Notes: generated from the sequence alone by a model not told the origin. A stretch of DNA of 64,000 nt from Neorhizobium alkalisoli (GCF_007829835.1 NZ_VIWP01000010.1:98684-162683); one strand, 5' to 3'. Counted from the first letter of the stretch, positions 32,484 through 42,491 are shown. Program-made: numbers and translations.

Positions 32484-33803
32484 ATGAACGGAATGTCCAA
32501 AGGTCTGATCGCCGTACTGTGCTTTGTGACTCTGCCGAGTGTCCGCGCGGAGGCCGCGATCTTGACCGACGACCAGGTAGCACAGTCGTATATCTATCTC
32601 CTCGGTCGATTGCTCATCACGCGTCAGCAGCAGCTCGACTTCCAGGAGGGCTTCAAATGGAACGAGCTGGTTCATCGCAAGCCGGGCGCGGTCGACTGGC
32701 CGAACCCCAATCTCGACGTCGCCTATTCCGAAGCCTGGGTTGCCGTTGATGAAACGAGCTGCACGATCGTCACGGTCCCCAGTATCGAAGACAGATATTA
32801 CACGGTGCAATTCCTCAACGGATGGGGCGAGACGCTTGCCAATATCAACGAGCGCTTGTTTCCGAACAGACGGTCGGGTGAGTTCGCGGCCTGTCTGCGC
32901 GGCGCGACGGTCGATCTGCCTGCTGGCGTGATGCGTATCGATCTCCCCGTCAAGCACGCGCGCATCCTCGCGCGCGTGGCCCTGGGCAATGACCCGGACC
33001 GCGCCGTCGAGCTGCAGCACCAATTCACGCTGCACACGACGGGAAGCCCGATACTGCCCGACATTCCGAAGACTCCGATCTTCGAACTGGAGCATTTGCC
33101 CGGTGTCGACGCGTTCGACGCAACAGCGGCGGCACTCGATAGCGAGCCGGATCTCAATCCCGGGCTGGAGCAATTGCAGCAGGACGCCCGCGCAGTCGCA
33201 GCCGCCATCAGGGACGACACGAAGGAGCGCGGGCGGATCGACGCCATCATCAAACAGCACGCATTTCCTGAGATCGCCAAGGCGGGCCTGACGATCGGGC
33301 ATGGCGTGATCCGGAACGGCTGGGCAAGACCCGGTGTCGTCGGCGAATACGGCCTGGACTACACCGCGCGAACGCTGGTCAACAACGGCGGCATCTGGGC
33401 GAACGTCAAGCCGGAGGTGCTGTATTATCGCGGGGGCAAGGACGATCGCGGGGACGACCTGACCGGGGATCATGCCTACAAGATGACCTTTCCGAAGGAC
33501 GCACTCCCATCACGCTTCGCGAAATATTTCTGGTCGGTGATCGCCGTCGATAATGTCCGCTTCCGTGTTCTGGCAAACCCGATCAACAGGTTTCTGCTCA
33601 ACGAACAGACGAACCCCCAATATGGCCCCGACGGTTCACTGACCCTCTATTTCGCAAATGAGAAACCCGCGGAAGCCCCCGATGGAAACTGGCTGCCGAT
33701 CCCGAAAGGCCAGAAGTTCCGGCTGACCTTTCGCTTCTACGGGCCACTCGACGGTGTCGCCAACGGTACGTACTGGCCGCCGGCGCTCGTCAAGCTGAAT
33801 TGA
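32484..33803 (+). CDS. DUF1254/DUF1214 exported protein, copy 1
   Basis: A 439-residue exported protein. The signal peptide ends near VRAEAA. The N-terminal DUF1254 domain (about 30-170) shows NPNLDVAYSEAWVAVDE and YTVQFLNGWGE; the C-terminal DUF1214 domain (about 300-430) shows YRVTF-type strands, here HAYKMTFPKDALPS, and ends FYGPLDGVANGTYWPP. These all-beta proteins are widespread in proteobacteria and have no established reaction. AAGGAG lies 8 bases before the ATG at 32484. It is followed after 80 bases by a second family member on the same strand, under element G. Confidence 0.87.
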   Translation: MNGMSKGLIAVLCFVTLPSVRAEAAILTDDQVAQSYIYLLGRLLITRQQQLDFQEGFKWNELVHRKPGAVDWPNPNLDVAYSEAWVAVDETSCTIVTVPSIEDRYYTVQFLNGWGETLANINERLFPNRRSGEFAACLRGATVDLPAGVMRIDLPVKHARILARVALGNDPDRAVELQHQFTLHTTGSPILPDIPKTPIFELEHLPGVDAFDATAAALDSEPDLNPGLEQLQQDARAVAAAIRDDTKERGRIDAIIKQHAFPEIAKAGLTIGHGVIRNGWARPGVVGEYGLDYTARTLVNNGGIWANVKPEVLYYRGGKDDRGDDLTGDHAYKMTFPKDALPSRFAKYFWSVIAVDNVRFRVLANPINRFLLNEQTNPQYGPDGSLTLYFANEKPAEAPDGNWLPIPKGQKFRLTFRFYGPLDGVANGTYWPPALVKLN

Positions 33804-33883
33804 AATTCGCACGCCGCGACAAAGCCGGACGCATCGCAATGCCGAGGCGAAGGCATTGCATTATCTGATCACGGGAGGAACCG

Positions 33884-35353
33884 ATGAAGCTCGATCTATC
33901 AATCCTTTGCCTCTCCGTTGCGGCCCTCGTAACGCTGCCGCCGGCTTGCCTAGCCGATCCGCTTCCATTGTCACCCGTCTGGCAGTCGCAGATGCCGCCA
34001 TCTCCGGATGCTGCCACGAAGATCACCGAACAATACGGCCGCTCGGTGGCGCGAGATGCGTATTTCTGGGCATGGCCGATGGTCAACATCTACAATCGCC
34101 GGCTGGCCTTCCAGCAATCCCCGAAGATTGGGCTGATGAACGGCGTGCTACCCTTCGCGCCGATAAACGCGATGGCGATGTTGGCCGATTATGTGAAGGC
34201 CGACCAGCGCTGGGTCGCCTGCCCCAACCAGGATGTCGTTTATGGCGCGGGCGTTGCAGCTCTCGAACAGACGCCGGTCGTGGTGCAGGTGCCCGACTTC
34301 GGTGATCGTTTCTGGGTCTATCAGGTCGTAGATATGCGCACGGACAGTTTTGCGCAAATCGGCGCCATGTACGGATCGAGGCCAGGGTTCTATCTGCTCG
34401 TCGGGCCTGAATGGAAGGGTGACGTGCCGAAGGGGATTACCAAGGTATTTCGCGCAAGGACGAACACTGCCTTCATCGTTCCGCGGGTCTTCATGGACGA
34501 CACCGCGTCAGACCGCGAGGCGATCCAGGAGGTGATCTCGAAGATCGACATGTATCCGCTCGGGCAGTTTGACGGGAAGTTCAAGGAGCATGATTGGCGT
34601 GTGTTGCCGACCCTGGGATCACCTGCCGCAGAAGGCGGTGCTGCAGAAACGAAATGGGTGTTCCCTGAGACGTTTGTCAAACAATTGCCGGCCGTGATGG
34701 CGGACGCGCCGCCAATGCCCGGCGAGGAGGCCAGATACGCCCAGATACGCGCGGTGATCGCGGCGGCAGGCCGAAATCCGGCACTGATGGAAGCTATGAC
34801 GGATGAAGCCCGGAAGGCCGAAGCCGAATTGGTCGAGCCCTTGCTGCAATTTCGGAATTGGGGTGTGCAGCTTGACGGTCACTGGTCGACCACGAACAAC
34901 AACGGCGACTTCGGGACCGATTATTTCACCCGCACGGCGGTCGCGAAATCCAACATTCTCGTCAACGCATCGAACGAAACGAAATACTTCTATCAGGATC
35001 TCGACGCGGATGGTGGACGGCTGAACGGAGCGAGCAGCTATAGGGTCACATTCCCAAAGGGCAATACACCGCCGGTCGATGGCTTCTGGTCGCTCACGGT
35101 TTACGACGCGCAGCACTTCTTTTCACCGAATGCGCTCGGGCGATATTCGTTGGGCACGAAGAACAAGACGCTCAAGTTCGATGCAGATGGGTCGCTGACG
35201 ATTTACGCCCAGCCGATGTCCCCCGGAAATGATCTCGAGACAAATTGGCTTCCAGTGCCTTTGGGGGATTTCTCTCTCTACCTTCGGGCCTATTGGCCGA
35301 AGACCGAAATCGTCGATGGTAGCTGGGTGCCCCCTAAGGTCAGAAAACAGTAG
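33884..35353 (+). CDS. DUF1254/DUF1214 exported protein, copy 2
   Basis: A 489-residue paralogue of the upstream gene. Signal peptide: MKLDLSILCLSVAALVTL to CLADP. DUF1254 signatures: ARDAYFWAWPMVNIYNRR, CPNQDVVYGAGVAAL and DRFWVYQVVDMRTDSF; DUF1214 signatures: SSYRVTFPKGNTPPVDGFWS and a C-terminal LRAYWPKTEIVDGSW. It is longer and closer to the family consensus than copy 1. GGGAGG precedes the ATG. Probably periplasmic and co-transcribed with copy 1; last member of the GTTGCGTACT regulon on this side. Confidence 0.88.
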   Translation: MKLDLSILCLSVAALVTLPPACLADPLPLSPVWQSQMPPSPDAATKITEQYGRSVARDAYFWAWPMVNIYNRRLAFQQSPKIGLMNGVLPFAPINAMAMLADYVKADQRWVACPNQDVVYGAGVAALEQTPVVVQVPDFGDRFWVYQVVDMRTDSFAQIGAMYGSRPGFYLLVGPEWKGDVPKGITKVFRARTNTAFIVPRVFMDDTASDREAIQEVISKIDMYPLGQFDGKFKEHDWRVLPTLGSPAAEGGAAETKWVFPETFVKQLPAVMADAPPMPGEEARYAQIRAVIAAAGRNPALMEAMTDEARKAEAELVEPLLQFRNWGVQLDGHWSTTNNNGDFGTDYFTRTAVAKSNILVNASNETKYFYQDLDADGGRLNGASSYRVTFPKGNTPPVDGFWSLTVYDAQHFFSPNALGRYSLGTKNKTLKFDADGSLTIYAQPMSPGNDLETNWLPVPLGDFSLYLRAYWPKTEIVDGSWVPPKVRKQ

Positions 35354-35433
35354 GAGCCACAACCTGAGGCATTACGCGCCGTGGCGAAAGTTGTGAGAGA
35401 GTGCCGACCGTCCTTAAGCGCAAGGGGAATATC

Positions 35434-35694
35434 GTGTTTGGCAGATTTCGGAGTGAAACCAATCACATCGCGTTCACGGACCTACTGGTCAGCGGTTCTA
35501 GTCCCTTCAAGATCCGTAAGAACGAGATCCATAGTCAGTCGGGTGTCGAGTTCACGCCTGAGAAAAGACCCGCTTTGCTGAGAATTGCCGCGAACTTTAC
35601 GTTGGGACAGTGGATCGGGGCACTCGAGCTGCCGACGGCAACAGCCGTTGCGATCCCGATGATCAGTCACGAAGTCGATCGCCGCTTCCTGTGA
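35434..35694 (+). CDS. Small hypothetical protein, 86 residues
   Basis: A GTG-started ORF with AAGGGG 7 bases upstream: VFGRFRSETNHIAFTDLLV at the start and ALELPTATAVAIPMISHEVD near the end. No signal peptide or recognised family. The reading could extend to a GTG at 35401. Coding sense is moderate only. The following 35695-35985 shows no gene. Confidence 0.4.
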   Translation: MFGRFRSETNHIAFTDLLVSGSSPFKIRKNEIHSQSGVEFTPEKRPALLRIAANFTLGQWIGALELPTATAVAIPMISHEVDRRFL

Positions 35695-35985
35695 GCGGTT
35701 TCGAATGGCCCCGCAGATGCCAGACTAAGACAGCATTCGCGCAAACGTTCAAGCAACGGCGGGGAACAGAGCAGCGGCAGAGCGGGCCGTCGAGCAATAA
35801 GGATTTTCAGATACGGATAATCCGGTGAACGTACGCTCGTTTTGCCGTTCCTCCGCGAGTTCGATCGTAGTGCCAAAATATGGACACTCCGAGGGAATTG
35901 TTTTAATGAAGTAGCATCGTTCGCATGCGTACAGGGCGCGAGCGGCTGGGAGATGTTCCGCTCTTGCCCCTAGCAGGAGTCTACC

Positions 35986-37722
35986 ATGTCCATGTCATCC
36001 GATGCGATACCCCAATCCGACGCGGCTTTCTACTCCACCCCACTTGCAAGCCTAACGAAGGCGATCGCCAAGCTCGGACGCGCTGAGAGCGAGGACGAGA
36101 TTGTGGAAACCCTTCGTGTTACGGCAAGAACACTGATCGGTTGTGAAGGGATCTCGATCATTCGGCGAGAGGGCGACCTGTGCCACTATGTCGAGGAAGA
36201 CGCGATCGGCCCGCTTTGGAAGGGCGAGAAATTTCCAGCGTCTGCCTGTGTCAGTGGTTGGGCCATGCTTAATCGGCGGACCGTGGTCATTCCCGATGTG
36301 TCGGAAGACGATCGTATTCCGCATGAGCTCTACGCCAAGACGTTCGTCAAGGCGGCGGCCGTGGCCCCAGTTCGAGTCGATGACCCTATCGGAGCGATCG
36401 GTGCCTATTGGTCGCGAAGCTACACCCCTGCTCAATTTGAATTGGATATTCTGGAAGCCCTCGCGGGCGCGGCAGCCACCGCCATGGAGAAGACCAAAGC
36501 AGTTCGGGAACTTGCCGAAACCATTGCAACCTCGGCCTCGACAAAGGTCCTCATCGATGAGAGCCTTGCCCGTGACGTGGAGCGGGTCCAGGGAATTGCG
36601 GCAGTGCCGACTATACTCGATGTTGTGCTGCAGATGACCGGCATGGGCTTTGCTGCGGTTGCGCGTGTGACAGAGGATCGCTGGATTACGTGCAAGTCTC
36701 TCGATCATGTTGGCTTCGGGCTGAAGCCAGGCGACGAGCTTCCCGTAGAGAGCACGCTCTGCGATGAGATCCGCGGCCATAGGCAGCCAATCGTGTTCGA
36801 CGATGCCACTGCAGATCCCCAGTATCGTGACCACCATACACCTCGCATCTACGGCCTGCGCAGTTACATTTCAATCCCGATCATTTTGGCCAACGGACAG
36901 TTCTTTGGAACACTTTGTGCAATCGATCCGAACCCTGCGAAAATAAACAATCCGCAGGTGATCAACTCGTTCAAGCTGTTCGCCGAGTTGATCGGGCAGC
37001 ATCTTGATGCCGATGATCGGCTTAAGGCGGCAAATGGCGCGCTTGAGCGCGAGAAGGAAGTTTCCGAACTGCGGGAACAGTTTATCGCCGTTCTGGGACA
37101 CGACCTGCGCAATCCGATCGCCGCCATCGACGCCGGTACCTCACGGCTCTTGAAGGAGGGCTGGACGGAACGCAGCCCGCTGGTTCTCAAGCTGATGAAA
37201 TCCAGCATCTCGCGCATGATCGGGCTGGTCGACAACGTGATGGATTTTGCCAGGGCGAGAATGGGAGGCGGCATTTCGCTCGAGGTGGCTGAGCACGATC
37301 TATCGGTTACACTTGGCCATGTGGTGGACGAGATCCGGCTGGCCCATCCTGATCGCTCCATCGTCGCTGATTTCGACCTGTTACGGCCGCTCAAGGTCGA
37401 CGGGCTTCGGTTGGCTCAGATGTTTTCGAATCTCGTCGCCAATGCTGTGACGCATGGGAGCGAAGCAGAGCCCATCCGGATTTTGGGGACCGTACGAAAT
37501 GGTCTGCTTGAAATTTCAGTCAGCAACGGTGGTACGCCTATTCCCTCTGAAGTGCGGGAACGCTTGTTTCAGCCATTCCGTCGCGGCGATCTGCGCCCTA
37601 GCATGCAGGGCCTTGGTCTCGGCCTCTACATAGCCTTCGAGATTGCCAAGGCCCATAAGGGAATGATCAGCGTTCGCTCCGACGATGCCGAGACCTGCTT
37701 TACGTTCTCCATGCCCTTTTGA
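35986..37722 (+). CDS. GAF-domain sensor histidine kinase
   Basis: A 578-residue soluble histidine kinase. Two GAF domains (about residues 20-180 and 205-350; FVKAAAVAPVRVDDPIGAIG and YISIPIILANGQFFGTLCAI) precede a HisKA dimerisation helix with the phospho-His in FIAVLGHDLRNPIAAID, and a HATPase_c domain with N box NLVANAVTHG and G box GLGLGLYIAFEIAKAH. No membrane segment, so it senses an internal signal. AGCAGGAG precedes the ATG. The single-domain response regulator at 38077-38436 is a possible partner but is on the other strand. Confidence 0.9.
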   Translation: MSMSSDAIPQSDAAFYSTPLASLTKAIAKLGRAESEDEIVETLRVTARTLIGCEGISIIRREGDLCHYVEEDAIGPLWKGEKFPASACVSGWAMLNRRTVVIPDVSEDDRIPHELYAKTFVKAAAVAPVRVDDPIGAIGAYWSRSYTPAQFELDILEALAGAAATAMEKTKAVRELAETIATSASTKVLIDESLARDVERVQGIAAVPTILDVVLQMTGMGFAAVARVTEDRWITCKSLDHVGFGLKPGDELPVESTLCDEIRGHRQPIVFDDATADPQYRDHHTPRIYGLRSYISIPIILANGQFFGTLCAIDPNPAKINNPQVINSFKLFAELIGQHLDADDRLKAANGALEREKEVSELREQFIAVLGHDLRNPIAAIDAGTSRLLKEGWTERSPLVLKLMKSSISRMIGLVDNVMDFARARMGGGISLEVAEHDLSVTLGHVVDEIRLAHPDRSIVADFDLLRPLKVDGLRLAQMFSNLVANAVTHGSEAEPIRILGTVRNGLLEISVSNGGTPIPSEVRERLFQPFRRGDLRPSMQGLGLGLYIAFEIAKAHKGMISVRSDDAETCFTFSMPF

Positions 37723-37732
37723 GGATGGCGTT

Positions 37733-37996
37733 TCACCTCGCCAGGGAAGAGGACTGCATGTCATCAAAGCTTGCGACCGCCTTGAGATCTGCAAGGCCCT
37801 TATGCTCAACAACTGCAGCTCTCAGAGCCTCGCCTGTATTATGACCTTCCCGGAAGAGATTGATCACGATCGCTGCTGCCAACTCGGCCTCCGGCGCGTC
37901 TCTCGTTGTACCGCCTTCGGACAGCCACTGCTTGAACACCGCCTCTACGATTGACAGCTCGGTTGGGCCGAACGTGGTTTCGAAAAATGCGCGCAT
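37733..37996 (-). CDS. Small helical hypothetical protein, 87 residues
   Basis: An 87-residue soluble protein starting MRAFFETTFGPTELSIVEAV and continuing KQWLSEGGTTRDAPEAELAA. It looks fully helical; related short proteins are frequent in rhizobia, but no function is known to me. GAGGAG lies 4 bases before the ATG. It converges on the GAF kinase gene with a gap of 10 bases. Confidence 0.65.
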   Translation of the reverse strand: MRAFFETTFGPTELSIVEAVFKQWLSEGGTTRDAPEAELAAAIVINLFREGHNTGEALRAAVVEHKGLADLKAVASFDDMQSSSLAR

Positions 37997-38076
37997 GATC
38001 TCCTCACCTGCTATGCGGCGAGGGATTTGGGCATTCTTTCAAGAGGTTCAAGAGCTATAATGAAGGATCTGGCAAC

Positions 38077-38436
38077 CTAGGCTGCCATTCGCCGCATTGT
38101 CGCGACAACCTCATTTTCCGGATAGGGCTTGGAATAAAACATACTGTCGCTCGGGAGTGAGCCAGAGGGCGGTATCCTGTGCCCGGACGTAATAATGAGC
38201 TTGACCGGCGGCCAGCGATCTCTGATCAGCGCCGCGAGCCTTATGCCATCAATCCCTGGTGGCATGTCGATATCGGTGAAAACGACGCGGATATCGAGCC
38301 GATTTTCCAGGATCTCAATCGCCTCGGCAGAGTTGGCAGCTTCGATTGCCGCGAAACCTGCACCTTCCACCATATCGACGGCTGCCATTCTCAACAGTGG
38401 GTCGTCTTCAACAACAAGAATTATTGGTTTTGGCAA
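38077..38436 (-). CDS. Single-domain response regulator
   Basis: A 119-residue CheY-like receiver domain with nothing attached. Acidic pocket ILVVEDDPLLR, phospho-acceptor Asp in VVFTDIDMPPGIDGI, Thr/Ser in LIITSGH and Lys in FYSKPYPENEV. The start is a TTG at 38436 with GGAG upstream; no better ATG is in frame. It lies between two histidine-kinase genes and could accept phosphate from either. Confidence 0.87.
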   Translation of the reverse strand: MPKPIILVVEDDPLLRMAAVDMVEGAGFAAIEAANSAEAIEILENRLDIRVVFTDIDMPPGIDGIRLAALIRDRWPPVKLIITSGHRIPPSGSLPSDSMFYSKPYPENEVVATMRRMAA

Positions 38437-38602
38437 AGGAATGCTCCGTCGCTCCGGGATGATTGCACCTGAGCGAACGGTGCCTCGGGTTTATACCGAA
38501 AGGTAGAATGAGGTAACTTGCTCAACGAAGGCTTGTTCCCCTGTTGGGATATCGCACACCGATCTTTTGCACGACGCTCGTTCGCTGAGATGTAAAACGC
38601 GC

Positions 38603-40582
38603 CTAGAGAGTGCGTGACAGTCTGCCAATCTCCAGCTGCAACTGCTCCTGAGTGTAAGGTTTCCCAAGTCTTGCGACGTTCAGATCAAGCCCAGCTGGAA
38701 GTTCCGCATAGCCAGAAGCAATGAGTATTGGCATGCCGGGGGAAATCTCGCGTACGCGCCGCGCCAGCTCGCCGCCGTTCATGCCCGGCATGGAATAGTC
38801 GGTGATGACCAGATCGAAGTCCGATCCGTCACCAAAACATTCCAGAGCCTCGGAACCCGAATGTGCTTCAACGACCTCGTGACCGAGATCGATCAGCATG
38901 TCGGCTGAGCTCATTGCGATCAGCATGTCGTCGTCGACAAGAAGGATCCGTTTAGGGCCGAGCAATTTCGTTGGTGGCGCCGCAGCTATTTCATTCGGTG
39001 GAAGGTCCGCTGCGACAACCGTCGTCGAGACAGGGATCCACAGCTCGGCCGTCGTTCCCTTGCCGACCTCACTTGTCAGCTTGAGTTCGCCGTTTAGCTG
39101 GGATGCCAGTCCATGGATCATGGACAGGCCCAAGCCAGTTCCCTTGCCGAGTTCCTTGGTGGAAAAGAAAGGTTCAATCGCTTTCTGCAGCGTTTCCTTG
39201 TCCATGCCGAGGCCCTGGTCGGCAACAGAGAGAATGACGTAGCGACCGGCTGCCAGTTCGCCCAGTTGCGCGGTCTGCTCCGCCTCTTGGAGTTCAATAT
39301 GGATCGCGCCGCCATCTGGCATTGCGTCGCGTGCATTGACCGCGAGATTGAGTAGGGCCAGTTCCACCTGATTGGCATCGGCGGACACGAGCGGTAAGCT
39401 GTCGGGAATATTTGTCTCGATCACGATCGTTGAGCCGACTGAGCGCCTCAACAAATCTTCCATCCCGCTCAAAAGCGCCCGCATATCCACAGGGTCGATG
39501 CGAAGATCCTGTCTGCGCGAAAAGGCGAGAAGTCGCTGTGTGAGGGAGGCTCCACGTTTTGCGCCTTGCTGCGCGCCATCAATCAACCGAATCGCCTTGG
39601 CATCATCCCCCACATGTTTGCGCAAGAGTTCGAGATTGCCGAGCACCGCCATTAGCAGGTTATTGAAGTCATGCGCCACGCCACCGGTGAGCTGCCCGAT
39701 GGCCTCCATCTTCTGGCTCTGGCGCAATTGCTGTTCGGCACGCTCTCGCTGGCTTACCTCTTCCAAGACCACGGCATGAGCCTGCTCGAGTTCGCGCGTT
39801 CGCTCCGCAACGCGCTGTTCCAGGATCTCATTCAGCCGTCGCTGCTGTTCTTCAGCGTCCAGGCGGGCCGTAATGTCGGCAGACACACCGACCAGCTTGA
39901 TCGCCTTGCAGGATCTGTCCCTGTAAAGCTGCGCGCGGATCTCGGCCCAGTGAACAGATCCGTCTTTCCAGAGCGTTCTATACTCTATTGCATAATCGAC
40001 GCCGGTTTCGACGGTCGCCTGCACAGCAGTTTGCATGCGCTGCTTGTCCTCCGGGTGCACCGTCGACAACAGATCCTCATAGGAGAAGGGCTCATCCGGA
40101 GCGCGTCCGAATATCGCCTTGCAGGTATTTGACGTGGTGAGCTCAAGCGATGCGAGATCAAGTTCCCAAGCACCAAGCCGGCCTGCGCTGAGAGCCGTCT
40201 GGAGACGACGCTCGCCTTCATCGAGATCTTCTATCCTGGCCCGTGCGTCAAACTGGCGACGTCTACCCCGCATTGCCGAGCGAGCCACGCTGATAAATGT
40301 CGTCGCGTGAAACGGCCGCTCCACAAAACTCACATTGCCCAGCACTTCAGACAAGCGTGCAGCGGCCGGATTGCGTTCAGGACCACCGCCGCGGTTCGTC
40401 AGGATAATGAAAGGCAGATCCGACCAACTGGGCTGTGCCTCGATCCAAGTTGATATCGCCCGCAAGTCGGCCGATCGGAACGCTTCCTCCGTCACGACAG
40501 CAAAGGCAATCCCATCGCCCAAACTGCCAACAAACGATGAGATATCCGTTGCGGCCTTGGAATTGATACCGGCCTCTTTCAA
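38603..40582 (-). CDS. Hybrid sensor histidine kinase with PAS and receiver domains
   Basis: About 660 residues: an N-terminal receiver-like region lacking clear phospho-acceptor residues (to about 110), a PAS/PAC domain (about 130-245, RTLWKDGSVHWAEIRAQLYR), a coiled-coil, HisKA with GGVAHDFNNLLMAVLGNLEL, HATPase_c (NLAVNARDAMPDGG; GKGTGLGLSMIHG) and a C-terminal receiver (ILLVDDDMLIAM, DLVITDYSMPGMNG). The true start is unclear: TTG at 40582 is the first standard codon, but coding sense (DASGLIYAPIGRDAQIAASL) runs upstream to about 40645, overlapping the KaiC-like gene. A non-ATG start or coupling to that gene is likely. Confidence 0.88.
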   Translation of the reverse strand: MKEAGINSKAATDISSFVGSLGDGIAFAVVTEEAFRSADLRAISTWIEAQPSWSDLPFIILTNRGGGPERNPAAARLSEVLGNVSFVERPFHATTFISVARSAMRGRRRQFDARARIEDLDEGERRLQTALSAGRLGAWELDLASLELTTSNTCKAIFGRAPDEPFSYEDLLSTVHPEDKQRMQTAVQATVETGVDYAIEYRTLWKDGSVHWAEIRAQLYRDRSCKAIKLVGVSADITARLDAEEQQRRLNEILEQRVAERTRELEQAHAVVLEEVSQRERAEQQLRQSQKMEAIGQLTGGVAHDFNNLLMAVLGNLELLRKHVGDDAKAIRLIDGAQQGAKRGASLTQRLLAFSRRQDLRIDPVDMRALLSGMEDLLRRSVGSTIVIETNIPDSLPLVSADANQVELALLNLAVNARDAMPDGGAIHIELQEAEQTAQLGELAAGRYVILSVADQGLGMDKETLQKAIEPFFSTKELGKGTGLGLSMIHGLASQLNGELKLTSEVGKGTTAELWIPVSTTVVAADLPPNEIAAAPPTKLLGPKRILLVDDDMLIAMSSADMLIDLGHEVVEAHSGSEALECFGDGSDFDLVITDYSMPGMNGGELARRVREISPGMPILIASGYAELPAGLDLNVARLGKPYTQEQLQLEIGRLSRTL

Positions 40583-40646
40583 AAGTGACGCTGCAATTTG
40601 CGCATCGCGACCGATTGGAGCGTAGATCAGGCCGCTTGCGTCGCTG

Positions 40647-42155
40647 TTAGGAATGATCGCCGTCCTTGTCGGTCATCGGGAGGAGGGGCTGCTGGTCGCC
40701 GATGAAACTGGGTACGCCGCGCAATACGCCCTGAAAGCCGGAAAGCGGCTCGCCCAAGGTTAGCCCCTTATTCGAGATCCTGAACTCCCGGATAGTATCT
40801 TCGTGGGGACCGGTCCGCTTTTTGATCACGGACACGGCCCGCCGCACCTTTCCCAGCGCTTCGAAGTAACGCAGCAGGATGACGCTGTCGGCAAGATAGG
40901 TGACATCAACTGGCGACTTCATGTCGCCGACCAGACCGTGCTGGGCAACGGTCAGGAAGGTGTTTGCTCCTTGCCGATTTAGATATTGCAGCAGCTCGTG
41001 CATGTGCAGGATAAGCGCGTTTTCTTCCGGCATGGCTGCCTGATAGCCGTTTACGCTGTCGATGATGACGGTTTTCGCATCGAAGCTCGCGACGCGGTCT
41101 CGAACGCGCTGGGCAAACTCGCCCGGTGACAGTTCTGCTGCGTCCAATTGTTCGATGTGGATGTGTCCGTCATCCCGCAACTTCTCCAGATCGATGCCCA
41201 TCGATTTGGTGCGTGAGAAAAGTAGCCCAAGCTCCTCATCGAAGATAAAAGCCGCAGCCTTTTCTCCACGTGCAACGGCCGCATTGACGAACTGCAGAGC
41301 GAAAAGGCTTTTGCCCGTACCTGCAGGGCCGATGAGCAATGTGCTCGAACCGCGTTCGATCCCGCCACCCAACAACCCATCGAATTCCGGCAGGCCGCTG
41401 GAGAGAGAGGTGCGCTCGAAACCCGTCTTGTGCTCGATTGCGCGTAGGCGCGGGAATACCGCTACGCCACCGGTCCTAATGATGAAGTCATGATAACCGC
41501 CGCGGAACGATTGGCCGCGATACTTGATCACCCGCAGCCTGCGACGCTCGGAGCCGTAGTCTGGCGCAAGCTGTTCAAGATGTATGACACCATGGACGAC
41601 GCTATGCACCGTCTTGTCGAAATTCTCCGACGTCATGTCGTCGAGCAGAAGGACAGTCGCGTCCGATCGCGAAAAGAAATGTTTCAGGGCGAGGATCTGA
41701 CGGCGATAACGCAATGAACTCTGGGCCAGAAGCCGGATTTCCGACAGACTGTCGATGACAACGCGCTGAGGCCTGACCCGTTCGAACGCCTCGAAAATCA
41801 GTTTTGTCGTTTCCCCGAGTTCAAGGTCGGACGAATAAAGCAGGCTTTGCTGCTGATCCGCATCGAGGAGGCTTTCGGGAGGAACGAGTTCAAAGATTTC
41901 GATTCCGTCACCGATCACCATCCCATGCGATCGCGCGCAGTCACGCAGCTCTTCGTCAGACTCCGAGAGACTGATGTAAAGACAACGTTCGCCGAGCTTT
42001 GCGCCTTCGAGAAGGAATTGCAGGGCAACCGTTGTCTTGCCTGTGCCGGGGGAGCCTTCGAGGAGGAAAACATGCCTGCGGGTAAGACCGCCTGATAGAA
42101 TATCGTCCAGACCCAAGACACCGGTTTCGGCCTTACTGCTGAGTATCTGATCCAT
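40647..42155 (-). CDS. KaiC-like double-ATPase protein
   Basis: A 502-residue tandem KaiC/RecA-type ATPase. The first domain has Walker A GSPGTGKTT (about residue 35) and VVIDSLSE; the second has GPAGTGKSL (about 280) and VIIDSVNGY. Family length and two-domain order match KaiC, but no KaiA or KaiB is present. In non-cyanobacteria such proteins sit beside hybrid histidine kinases and act in stress or redox signalling, as the kinase directly downstream suggests. I chose ATG 42155, which has GGAGG 5 bases upstream. Confidence 0.9.
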   Translation of the reverse strand: MDQILSSKAETGVLGLDDILSGGLTRRHVFLLEGSPGTGKTTVALQFLLEGAKLGERCLYISLSESDEELRDCARSHGMVIGDGIEIFELVPPESLLDADQQQSLLYSSDLELGETTKLIFEAFERVRPQRVVIDSLSEIRLLAQSSLRYRRQILALKHFFSRSDATVLLLDDMTSENFDKTVHSVVHGVIHLEQLAPDYGSERRRLRVIKYRGQSFRGGYHDFIIRTGGVAVFPRLRAIEHKTGFERTSLSSGLPEFDGLLGGGIERGSSTLLIGPAGTGKSLFALQFVNAAVARGEKAAAFIFDEELGLLFSRTKSMGIDLEKLRDDGHIHIEQLDAAELSPGEFAQRVRDRVASFDAKTVIIDSVNGYQAAMPEENALILHMHELLQYLNRQGANTFLTVAQHGLVGDMKSPVDVTYLADSVILLRYFEALGKVRRAVSVIKKRTGPHEDTIREFRISNKGLTLGEPLSGFQGVLRGVPSFIGDQQPLLPMTDKDGDHS

Positions 42156-42491
42156 ATTTCCTCCGGACATTGTGAAATACTTAGAGCGCGGCATGTGCGG
42201 AAACAAGGCGGTACTGTTTGTGCAGACGCGACTGTGTGCTCACAAAGGGGTCCGAGCGTGCCTCAAGACAATAGCCGCGCCAAGGACAAGCAACACGCAT
42301 GGTTGCCGGGCTTTCGACAAAAAGAGACAGGCCGTGTTGCAAGGACTGAAAATCTCGTGAGTGGGCACCAAAACACTGGCGCGCGGAAATAAGTTGCCCT
42401 AATTTCCTACGCAGCGCGTGCTGCGGTGCTACGGGTTCCCCCGAGATCCACGGAGACTTCGATCAACCTTCCAACCAGGGAGCGCGAAGCC
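42156..42491. other. Intergenic region without a recognised gene
   Basis: 336 bases between the divergent KaiC-like gene and the nhaA remnant. Short open frames exist, but none has a ribosome site and coding sense. No GGAAC or GTTGCGTACT element was seen. Confidence 0.5.
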
